DNA from: Proales similis
Taxonomy: Eukaryota > Rotifera > Eurotatoria > Ploima > Proalidae
NCBI GenBank assembly: GCA_019059635.1
Contig: JAGVRJ010000004.1
Location: 2,418,001 to 2,482,000, forward strand
Reading direction: 5' to 3'
Length of the DNA: 64,000 nucleotides
Positions within the stretch are counted from its first letter, which is position 1; each line of letters opens with the position of its first letter. The position numbers and the translations under genes are program-made. The notes under the pieces are model-generated. The model made no database searches, was not told the origin of the DNA, and worked only from the letters and a program-made list of their open reading frames with translations. Shown piece after piece: positions 55,168 to 64,000 of this stretch.

Positions 55168-56301
55168 TCAGATTATTGTGATCTTGTTATTGAGGCGATC
55201 ATAACAGACGAAATCGTCCTTAAAATTGACATCGATTCTTGTAAACTGCTCAAGAATGGGGCTGTCTAGTTCGCAGAGAAAATTGGCCAACGAGTCAAAG
55301 CATTTGATTTTGCTGCTCGGCTCGTGCTGTTTAATTATCACATTTGAGTTTGTGTCCATGCAAATGTTTCGGGTAAAATAGTCGAATAGAAGCTGAATGC
55401 GGCCAAGGTCATGTCCAGTTTGACGATCGACCAGCCTCAAATACTGACACGCACTTTCCTGGTCGTAAAAGTAAAACAGAAATCGTTCACGGGTGCTTGA
55501 TATCAAGTTGCCGCTGGAAAAGTAGAAAGGACCACTTGAATCGTGTGACTGTCCGATAGAGGCGACTGTATTCAGGCTCAGATCCATAAGAATGCATTTA
55601 TTTGTGTTTGGTTCCCAGCAAACAAGTTCACGGTCGTCAATGGACAATATTTGCAATGAATGCTCGACCGCTCTCTTGGCAATCAAGTTGAGTTCATGAT
55701 CGTAAAGATTTAGAAACTGGGCTCTGTTTGGCGTCTTGTAGAACAAGCAAGCGATCACGTTTCTGTGAGCAATTATGTTCTTGTAAAAGAGACTCTTGCT
55801 CAGCAGCTTTTCGAACAGCAGCTCACACCGGTGGTTCAGCACTTGCAGACAAATGGAGTCGGCTCGATTGCGAATGAATGCCACCAGCCGCTCTTCGTTC
55901 AGTAAAACGATGCGAACGTTAAAAAAGGCGGTTAGATCAGCTTTTATTTGTATTTGCTTTTTCACGCCGTCTAACTTGAAATAGTTTATTTTACGGCACA
56001 ACGGATAGCCGGCCGGATAGAGTAGGCGGCCGATCAGGTTCACATTGAGAGTATTTCGTCGACTTGCCTGGAACTCGAGATGCGCCCAATGATTCCAAGC
56101 GCGATCGACCACATCTAACAGTAGCCGCCTTTTGCCATTGAGCAGCTCGGTCGCCAATGCTTGAACAGCTTCCTCGTCTAGTCGGTCAACTTTTTCTGCT
56201 AAATTCCGGTAATAATTGAGAGTTTGCTCTAAAACAAGTGATGCTTGGTTTTTGATGCAGTCGATTGATTCATCCAGAAGACCAATCGTCGTTTGACTCA
56301 T
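55168..56301 (-). CDS. Intracellular protein of unknown function, helical N-terminus and beta-rich body
   Basis: 377 residues in a single exon from ATG 56301; the frame extends to a GTG at 56319, but the ATG is preferred. Residues 1-70 look helical, with heptad-like LVLEQTLNYYRNLAEKVDRL as in the coiled-coil part of TRIM-type proteins. The rest has repeating short strands with aromatic positions and no signal peptide or membrane helix, consistent with a six- or seven-bladed beta-propeller. There is no RING or B-box in this frame. I do not recognise the family. The body is similar in character, but not in clear sequence, to the unknown gene at 49047. Confidence 0.6.
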   Translation of the reverse strand: MSQTTIGLLDESIDCIKNQASLVLEQTLNYYRNLAEKVDRLDEEAVQALATELLNGKRRLLLDVVDRAWNHWAHLEFQASRRNTLNVNLIGRLLYPAGYPLCRKINYFKLDGVKKQIQIKADLTAFFNVRIVLLNEERLVAFIRNRADSICLQVLNHRCELLFEKLLSKSLFYKNIIAHRNVIACLFYKTPNRAQFLNLYDHELNLIAKRAVEHSLQILSIDDRELVCWEPNTNKCILMDLSLNTVASIGQSHDSSGPFYFSSGNLISSTRERFLFYFYDQESACQYLRLVDRQTGHDLGRIQLLFDYFTRNICMDTNSNVIIKQHEPSSKIKCFDSLANFLCELDSPILEQFTRIDVNFKDDFVCYDRLNNKITII

Positions 56302-57182
56302 TGTCTTTTCTTCATCCACTCATTTCAAACGACTGCTTTTCGCTCGTTTCATTTTTTTTTTCCAACCTGGTAAATAGATATGCATGCAATTCATACCAAC
56401 GATTCAGGCAAATATGCATGAAATATTCACACACACACACCCAAACTGATATCCAGATGGCTATTGTTATTGCATCAACAATTTGAGTTTTAAAAATCGA
56501 CAAATTCGATTGCTTTCGGAAATCGTTTTTCCAACTCTCTTTCCAGTTCAGATATTTTCAACTGACAAGAGCCTAGATCTACATGGTTTTGAGCTTCATG
56601 TGCTGCTAGGCTTGAACAATTTTCTTGAAATAAGACGAAAAGAAAGAAATTTTTGATGTTGTTTTTTATTGCCCGAGAGAATGGTCGTTTTATTTTGGTT
56701 TTTGCTTATTTTCTTTTGATTACAAAATAAGGGCATGAGAAAATACGAAAGACGACGAAAAAATATAGAGCAGCGTTCATAAATAGTCGAAAAATAAAAA
56801 TAAAGGAAAAGTAAAAGACGAAAAGAAGTTGAGATAGCTAGAGAGAAGAAGAGTTAAGTGAAAGGAAAAAGAAATGAAATGAGAGCCGAGGGAAAGAGGA
56901 GAGGAGAAAACGAGTAATTAGTCAAATTGACAATCGGAGATCGAGTCTCAGTCAAGAAGCGGACTACAGTTGGGCGCTGATATTGAGGGCAAGTGAAATA
57001 ACTATGGCTATTGATGCAGAGTTGGTTAATGAGAGGAGCTTGGGCCTTATTTATTATTAGAATCAATCATTCGCTCTAATTCACGTTTTACAATATATGA
57101 GTCAGCAGCAGTAGCGGCAGAATTTGAGGAGCGTGTGGTTTAATTAGAAAGAAAGAAAAGCCGGCTGCTGAATGTAAACAAC
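56302..57182. other. Intergenic: unknown-gene promoter side and UBE2D 3' UTR
   Basis: No gene seen. It is rich in GAAAA-type purine runs from 56690 to 56900 and has a short CA run near 56430. Confidence 0.5.
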
Positions 57183-57880
<698 letters not shown>

Positions 57881-58780
57881 GTTGAAGAGTAATTATTAAA
57901 TCTAAACAAACATGCAAATTTATTCAATGGCTTGGAAACGTGCTGGGCCTGGGAGGTCTGAAGATTGGCTTAAGCTTATGCTTTGGAGCTCAGAGCATTT
58001 TGATCGGCTCTGGCTTCATTTAGGGCCTTGAGCATCGGCAGCATTTAACTACAGAACCTACTAGAACTTATCGCCCGAGCAAACGTGACGAATGTTAGTC
58101 GCAAAGAGAAAAGTTGCTCCAAAGTGAATGTATGTACGTGAGCGCACCATGTACGAGAATGTGTTCGAGCGAGCGAATATACTGAGTCGCTCGCATTTAT
58201 GATCTGAGGCATTAGCAAGCCATTTTGCATTCTAGTCTTCTAGCTACCAATGCGAACGTTCACTCGGGCTCTTACGTTGCTTAAGTTTGTACGCAACGCA
58301 TAATTTGTATGCCAATATTCGCTCGCTTTCAACCAGTGCGTTTGTGGATAAAATATGCTCTAGTTGCTATTTGGTTCAGATTTCTAAAATTTGTCTTAAT
58401 CCGTCTCATCTCAAATGTGAATGCCGAGATTAGTCTTGGTCATATCTCGGAGAGAGAAGCCCTTATCTCTTCTCGATGGCTTTAAACCTGAAATCAAGTA
58501 TCTTGAGAAGCACACAGATACTCACTCTCGACCTTGGTTCTCTTGTTTAAATTTGAATGGAAGATCGCTTTAATTTTTTGTTCACCTCTAAGCATTGTTC
58601 GTAGGGACCACAAAAAGTTTTAGTTTCAAATTTTTATGAACAATATCGTTGGAAATGGACGCTTTTTTAACCAAAAGACATCTAGACGCACGATTTTGTG
58701 CACAGCGGCTCTTTCAAAAAAAACTCGATTTGATTTGAGCGGTTTATTAGATCTATTCGGAATGGCGCGATTCAAATAAT
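57881..58780. other. Intergenic between UBE2D and the rhamnose-pathway gene
   Basis: No gene supported. It contains the UBE2D upstream region and the 3' UTR of the next minus-strand gene. No RNA gene was recognised. Confidence 0.5.
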
Positions 58781-60433
58781 TCAGGAATGAATCACTACGG
58801 GCGGATGCGGCTCCAAGGCGAAGCTAGCGTCCGCCCAATGGTCGAGGTTGTTGGAATACCATTCAATGGTTTTCTTCAATCCCTCCTCGAAGCTTACCTT
58901 TTGCTTCCAGCCAAGCGCGTGAAGCATGGACGAGTCGATTTTGTATCGTAGATCGTCGAGTGGTCGGCCTTGAACAAACTCGATAAACTCATCTTCCTCA
59001 CCTTCACCGACATTTTTTATCAAGCGAATTATTTGCTTGGCAAGATCGATGATTTTGATGCCCTGGCTGGCACCGATGTTGTAGAAACGGCCAGCGAAGC
59101 CTTTGTGCAGCAGAGTGTCAAACGCGTCGGCCACGTCGCTCACATATAAAAAGTCGCGCTCGCTTTCGCCAGTGTCGTGCACGCAGCACTTTTGGCCTTT
59201 GAGTAGTCGGACAATGAATTTTGGAATCACTTTCTCCAAGAACTGATGCGGCCCGTAGACATTGTTGCCGCGTGAAATCAATATGGGCATTTTGAAGCAC
59301 TTTTGATAGGCAGATATTATGCATTCGGCCGCGAGCTTCGAGCAGGCGTAAGGATTTGTTGGACGAAGCGGCTGATCGATTCGAGCCTCTTCTTCAGTCG
59401 AGCCGTATACCTCGTCGGTGGACACATGCACGAATCGCTTGATTCGGGCCAAACGTGAGCACTCGAGCAGCACGTGAGTGCCTTTCACGTTTACTTCAGT
59501 GAATTTGATCGAATTTCGAATGGACAAGTCCACGTGCGACTGCGCAGCAAAATGCATCACACAGTCAATTTGGTGTTCAGAAATCAAATGCCGCACAAGC
59601 TCCAAGTTGCAAATGTCGCCTTGAACGAACTTGAAGTTCGGAGCGTCCAATACCTCGGACAAATTTTTCATATTCGAACAATAGTCAAGCGAGTCGAGCA
59701 CAATTATTTTGTAATGCGGATAGCGTTTGGCCAAATGAACAGCCACATTGCTGCCGATGAAACCGGCGCCGCCGGTCAACAGAATGTTATTGGGCACATA
59801 AGTGAACCGACCGTCCTCGGGATCTGTTCCCAAAGTAATTGAGGCGGCAGCAAGGTATTCCGGCTCAAACTTAAACAGCTTTTCCTTTATTTCTTCAAAA
59901 GTTGGATTGCTGAGGTCTTTTTGAGAGACAATGTAATCAGTGTGGTCTCCAACTGGCTTCGGCCATTCGATCTTAATTGTCGAATCGAAAGGATTCATTT
60001 CGATGTTTTGTTCCGGGTCGTGTGTACCATCTTGTAAATAGAGGAAAAATGATTTTCGTTTGCAATAGAAGCCATGTCCGCAGCGTCTTGGCACATATAA
60101 ATGCACTGGTCCAGTCTGATCGTCGGCCTTTAGCCAGACCGCCTCCCACTGCATGAAAGTGGGCGAGTGCGGCCGCAAGTCAACAATAACATCGTAGACT
60201 TCGCCGTCTACGACTTGCACAAATTTGGCAAAGTTTGAGCAGTGAATGCCTCTGATTACGTTTTCCTTTGAATGTGAGAGGCTCACTTGGCGCCACTTGT
60301 TTGCAATGGGCTCCATGAAGTTATTCTCGTTGAACACTTCTTCGAAAAAGCCGCGTTCGTCATGATAGCGTTTGCCGCGCACTATAAATGCGCCTTGGAT
60401 TCGCAACGCGGTTACCTTACTGACTGCTGACAT
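58781..60433 (-). CDS. Fused RmlC-like epimerase and RmlB-like NDP-glucose 4,6-dehydratase
   Basis: 550 residues, intronless. Residues 1-190 form a cupin of the RmlC (4-keto-6-deoxyhexose 3,5-epimerase) family: RGIHCS with the catalytic His, VVDGEVYDVIVDLR, the VPRRCGHGFYC stretch and LYLQDGTHDP with the active-site Tyr region. Residues 215-540 are an RmlB/RHM-type short-chain dehydratase: the NAD site GGAGFIGS, STDEVYG with the catalytic Thr-Asp-Glu, NPYACSK supplying Tyr and Lys, and RGNNVYGPHQFLEKVIPKF. Together they would convert NDP-glucose to 4-keto-rhamnose; a separate ketoreductase would finish NDP-rhamnose. The domain order (RmlC first) differs from the plant RHM fusion. It lies about 4 kb from the RgpF-like cluster, which suggests a shared glycan pathway. 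Confidence 0.9.
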   Translation of the reverse strand: MSAVSKVTALRIQGAFIVRGKRYHDERGFFEEVFNENNFMEPIANKWRQVSLSHSKENVIRGIHCSNFAKFVQVVDGEVYDVIVDLRPHSPTFMQWEAVWLKADDQTGPVHLYVPRRCGHGFYCKRKSFFLYLQDGTHDPEQNIEMNPFDSTIKIEWPKPVGDHTDYIVSQKDLSNPTFEEIKEKLFKFEPEYLAAASITLGTDPEDGRFTYVPNNILLTGGAGFIGSNVAVHLAKRYPHYKIIVLDSLDYCSNMKNLSEVLDAPNFKFVQGDICNLELVRHLISEHQIDCVMHFAAQSHVDLSIRNSIKFTEVNVKGTHVLLECSRLARIKRFVHVSTDEVYGSTEEEARIDQPLRPTNPYACSKLAAECIISAYQKCFKMPILISRGNNVYGPHQFLEKVIPKFIVRLLKGQKCCVHDTGESERDFLYVSDVADAFDTLLHKGFAGRFYNIGASQGIKIIDLAKQIIRLIKNVGEGEEDEFIEFVQGRPLDDLRYKIDSSMLHALGWKQKVSFEEGLKKTIEWYSNNLDHWADASFALEPHPPVVIHS

Positions 60434-60777
60434 TGCTTTCGAGAGTTAGAGAATTGCAAATATATAAAAGTTTGGATTGAGAAACTGTGAAAAGAATTGC
60501 TAATTTATATGAAAAGCAAAAATCATCTTGTTGGAGTTAATTTAGAAAAAAAAAGTCGGCCATTGCAATACCATAGTTTTCATGTTTTCTCTCAAAAGCG
60601 CTCATGTCATATCTTTTAATGTTCTCAATATTTTACGCATTGTGGCAAGGCTCAAGTTTTTATTATCGCATTCTATTTATCTAAAGCTAATTTGAAAATC
60701 GACCATGCGGAAAGCTAAAAAGCAAAACGAAGAATGGCGCACCGAAATATGTGAAGAGAAAGGAGAAAGAAAAGAGT
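60434..60777. other. Short intergenic region
   Basis: AT-rich sequence between two minus-strand genes. It holds the promoter region of the rhamnose-pathway gene. No gene seen. Confidence 0.5.
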
Positions 60778-61932
60778 CTAAGGCTTCAGAAATTGGCGGT
60801 AGCGCTCCGGCACAGCTTCGATCAGTTCACGCTTTGTGAGCTCGGCTGACGAAAACAATCTGTTCAAGTATTTGGAGCCGGTATCACACAGGCAAGTGAC
60901 AATATTCTTGCCTGGTCCCATTAAACGAGCAACTTGCACAGCCGCAGCCACATTCAAACCTGAAGTAGCGCCGACGAAAAAACCCTCCTCGTGCAAGAGT
61001 CTAAAAGTCATATTGACTGCGTCCACGTCCCTTACAAACAGGGCCTCGTCAATCTTAGCGTCTTTTAGGTTTTCAGTCACTCGGCCTTGTCCGATGCCTT
61101 CGGTTATCGAATTTCCTTCGCTTCTCTCCAGCTTGCCGTGCTTGAAATAATTATACAAGACTGAGCCTTGGGGATCGGCCAAGAACACTTTCAAGTCGGG
61201 CTTCTTCTGTTTAAAGTAAATCGAACAGCCAGCCAGAGTTCCGCCCGTTCCCGTGCCAAACACAATGGCGTCTACATTGCCACCTGTCTGCTTCCAGATT
61301 TCCGGTCCGGTCGTCTCGATGTGAGCTTGACGGTTTTGAATGTTGTCAAACTGATTTGTCCAATAGGCGTTCTCAATCGATTCGGCAAACAGCTTCGCCT
61401 GGTTGTTGTAGTTGGCCGGGTCGTGGAATGGTGCGACTGGAAACTGACGTACTTGAGCGCCCAGTGCTTGAAGATATTCGACTTTTTCTTTCGACTGGTT
61501 GTTGGGCATAAATATGTGACACTCAAAGCCCAGGGCGTTGCAAAGATGAACCAGACCGATTCCGGTGTTGCCGGCCGTGCCCTCGACGATTTTCGGCGAC
61601 GGCGCATCTTTGTGTCGGAGATGTCGAATCCCGCCTCGTTTGATGGCATCTTTGATCAAGAACAATGCTGCCCGATCCTTTACGGAACCTAGTTTTTAAT
61701 TATTCGATTCAGATTTAACTCAATCCTAAACGCTTTCAAACTGATAAATTTGAGACTTACCTCCCGGATTCATGTACTCGCATTTTACCAGAATGTTGGA
61801 GCCGCATTCTTCACTAATTCGATTCAATCTGACCAATGGAGTGTTGCCGACCGTGTTGAAGAAGCCATCAAGGACACCAGCGCTCACAGTCGACAGAGAG
61901 CGACGACCAGCTCCACTTAAATGGGAGAGCAT
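60778..61932 (-). CDS. Cysteine synthase-like PLP enzyme (OAS sulfhydrylase family)
   Basis: Exons 61761-61932 and 60778-61688 join at NPGG|S in frame, giving 360 residues. The PLP lysine is in NPGGSVKDRA, the substrate loop is EGTAGNTGIGL, the PLP phosphate loop is GTGTGGTLAG, and the C-terminal part has GLNVAAAVQVA and CDTGSKYLN. The EGTAGNTGI form and the long spacer resemble the fungal and bacterial cysteine synthase 2 type more than cystathionine beta-synthase, and no haem or CBS domain is present. The N-terminus (basic, Ser-rich, RRSLSTVSAG) looks like a mitochondrial targeting signal. Possible activities are cysteine synthesis from O-acetylserine, sulfide handling or beta-cyanoalanine formation; the sequence alone does not decide. 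Confidence 0.85.
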
Positions 61933-62093
61933 CTAAGTAGGCTATGGCAAAAGAGATCGATCGCATCGATAAATTCGATAAAAAGTATCTGAATGGAAAT
62001 ACATGGATGATAGACAGCCTGATGATAGACTGTAATCGTCTCTTGTGAACAAAGACTCCTTGCCCTCTTGAGCTTCATTTTCATTTATTTTGG

Positions 62094-62779
62094 CTAATGA
62101 CGATTGGTGAGGAGCGACTCGATGGCCACCGAAAAGAGCGCGAAACCGAGACCACCAAAGAGGGCTGGCTTGATTCCTGCGCGAAGGCCGAGGACTCCGC
62201 CGCTTAGAAATCCGGCCCAGAAGCCGTTTGAGAGATCAGTTCTGCCTCTAAATGACTCAATGTTGCACTCAAATGCGCTGAACACAAGACCGATGACAGC
62301 AAAATTTTTTCCGTTCGACAGCGCCCTTGACTTGAACTCGAGTGCTAGCTCCCGCATGGTCGGCACTCGGGTCTGATTGATTGTGTACATTGGATCGACG
62401 CTGGCCGTAAATAGACCGAACACGGCACCGAAAGCAAAACCTTAAAACCAATGTGTCGAAATGAGATCGCTTTGAACATTCAACAGTTTGAGGCCTTACC
62501 GCCCACTCCGCTTATGGCGCACTTGAAGGCGCATGACTCGGCTGCAGCCATGATGCGCTTTTCCATTTGCTGATTTTGATTCAGCTGTTGCTGCTGTTGA
62601 TTCAGCGTGCCTGAATGTTTTTTTTTCGTTTTTAGTACCGCGCTGGGAGATTAGGGTTGCAGGGTCACATTACCATAGGTGGACACTTTGTTCGGTCCGA
62701 TCAGACGCTGAATGTAAAGGTTAAATGTGGCTTCAGCGTTTGCCACATTACTTTGATTAAAGCCTTCGGCTGTGCTCAT
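62094..62779 (-). CDS. TIMM22: Mitochondrial import translocase subunit TIM22
   Basis: TIM22 forms the channel that inserts carrier proteins into the mitochondrial inner membrane. Three exons: the first (from ATG 62779) encodes MSTAEGFNQ through a TIM22-like LIGPNKV segment; the second has a short Gln-rich insertion and ESCAFKCAISGVGG with the conserved cysteine region; the third encodes FAFGAVFGLFTASVDPM, the NFAVIGLVFSAFECNIESFRG helix with its conserved Cys and Glu, and a glycine-rich final helix pair. About 180 residues, as in animals. The stop is TAG at 62094-62096. The gene is 160 nt from the cysteine synthase start and on the same strand. Confidence 0.93.
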
Positions 62780-63263
62780 TTCAAATAGTTCAACCTACGC
62801 CGAGCTTCTTCTCCCTTCGCACGCATATAGACACATTATGCTCACAATAAAGTTAGCTCACTTTTTTTTTCCTTCGCTTATTCATGCAATCACGCAGACG
62901 CACATAATTTCAAAGCGAAAGAATGATTTGGCGCCACAATTCGAATATCGAGGCACTTTGAATTCGGCCGATACCGCTCAGGTCAGATCAGGTCTGTTAA
63001 TTGAGCCCTCTTTCTGTCGATTGTAGCATTGGCCGTTGACGAATTGCATTTATAGATGAAGTCTGCTGGGCCAACACATTCTCGAATGGATCAAGAGCCG
63101 AAACAGAGTTGGCTCGAATGCGATAAGGCTTATCTCTATTAAGTCGTTAAATCGATGAAGAAATGACGACGATGATGGCGAACAAGAGGATGACGAACAG
63201 AACGAATAGCGTGCTTTTAGAGCATTTTCAACTGCAACCATTTGGATTTTCACTGCAGCCAAC

Positions 63264-64000
63264 ATGAAACAAAGCTATTTTCTCTTATTCGCATTGTTCC
63301 TATTGGCCAATGGAGAGAATGAGTGTCCTGAAAAGTGCGACTGCGCTCTGACCACAGTCATCTTGTGCCGAAATGTGAGCGACTTGCGCGAGCTTGATTT
63401 CAGGCGACTTCGAAATTCCAGAGTAGAACGAATCGAATTGAGCGTATCGTCAGGCGTTCAATTGAACGATGCTCTCAGCCTCGACGGACTTGCTTACGGA
63501 CCCGAGCTTCATGTAGTTCTAGACGGATTCAGCTCGTTCGAATTAGACAGCAATCCGTTCCGGCGATATTCGCTTCGCTTTTCAACTCTAGAGATTCAAC
63601 GTAGCGTTCTTACGTTTCAGTACAAGCAGCGTTCATTAAACGACTATGATTGTGACCAGCTCGTCGCTGATAACTCGACCGAATCGAACTTGTTTTCCTC
63701 GTTTAGGAAAGTTATTTTCAGCCAGACAACCAGCTTGGCGTCAATCTGTCCGTTTTTGTTCAAAAACGTCCACATCGAGCGAGTTGAGTTTGAGCGCGTG
63801 CAAACACTTCCGTCGTTTGAGGCGCTCAACTCATTGAACGGATTGCAAAATCTAAATTCGAACATAGACGCGCTGGAGATTCGATGGAGTGAACTCAATT
63901 TGGGCAGCTACGTGCTCAATCAGTACATTTTCATGCTGACCAAGGAAGTTCGTCTGGAACAAGTGAAATTGAATTCGATCGACGTTTACACATTCGGCTC
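63264..64000 (+). CDS. Secreted/membrane leucine-rich-repeat protein, 3' end beyond window
   Basis: Starts at ATG 63264 with a signal peptide (YFLLFALFLLANG), followed by a four-cysteine N-cap (CPEKCDCALTTVILC) typical of LRRNT modules. The frame stays open for 245 residues to the window edge. After the cap there are irregular strand-like segments with RVERIEL, RKVIFSQ and VEFERVQTLPSF, compatible with degenerate leucine-rich repeats. Similar layouts occur in oplophorus-type and connectin-type arthropod receptors, but the visible part is too short to name one. Confidence 0.75.
   Translation, partial: MKQSYFLLFALFLLANGENECPEKCDCALTTVILCRNVSDLRELDFRRLRNSRVERIELSVSSGVQLNDALSLDGLAYGPELHVVLDGFSSFELDSNPFRRYSLRFSTLEIQRSVLTFQYKQRSLNDYDCDQLVADNSTESNLFSSFRKVIFSQTTSLASICPFLFKNVHIERVEFERVQTLPSFEALNSLNGLQNLNSNIDALEIRWSELNLGSYVLNQYIFMLTKEVRLEQVKLNSIDVYTFG

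Noticed and set aside
55168-56301. Calling this gene a TRIM/E3 ligase
   Set aside because: The coiled-coil-then-propeller shape is suggestive, but no RING or B-box is present in the frame or just upstream.

Overview
The window is from the nuclear genome of a small, gene-dense animal. Evidence for an animal: Mediator subunits MED13 and MED31, splicing factor PRPF31, a PDE11-type cyclic nucleotide phosphodiesterase, type II membrane trypsins, TIM22, deoxyhypusine synthase, a UBE2D-type E2 and secreted VWD-C8-TIL proteins. Introns are about 50-65 nt with GT-AG ends (one GC-AG). Several long conserved genes (MED13, PRPF31, MED31, the rhamnose-pathway fusion) have no intron in the part visible, so the lineage has lost many introns. 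I cannot name the species. A compact protostome such as a miniaturised mite would fit, but this is a guess.

Layout. 1-8.6 kb: conserved plus-strand genes MED13 (5' end cut by the window edge), phosphomannomutase and PRPF31. 8.7-24.3 kb: two minus-strand paralogues of roughly 2,000 residues, each with a signal peptide, a long coiled coil and VWD-C8-TIL modules. They share a segmental duplication that also copied the 3' end of PRPF31. 24.5-28 kb: a PDE11-like gene. 28-31.3 kb: apparently non-coding. 31.3-34.3 kb: MED31 with a large Q/P-rich extension, a small membrane protein with a polyQ tail, and a secreted protein with a phage-tail-collar-like domain. 34.6-39.3 kb: two tandem transmembrane trypsin-like proteases. 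41.6-54.9 kb: five membrane-anchored RgpF-like putative glycosyltransferases in two subfamilies, interrupted by deoxyhypusine synthase, a TP53I13/DUF3105-like gene and an unknown secreted protein. 55-64 kb: an unknown protein, UBE2D, a fused RmlC-RmlB enzyme for nucleotide-rhamnose synthesis, a cysteine-synthase-like enzyme, TIM22 and the start of an LRR protein.

The most interesting themes are: (1) a rhamnose-precursor enzyme about 4 kb from an expanded family resembling bacterial rhamnan-synthesis proteins, which suggests a lineage-specific glycan; (2) the coiled-coil/VWD secreted pair, with low-complexity repeats and conserved 16-nt microexons; (3) repeated signs of recent duplication and sequence homogenisation in both multigene regions. 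No tRNA, rRNA, CRISPR array or intact transposon was recognised.
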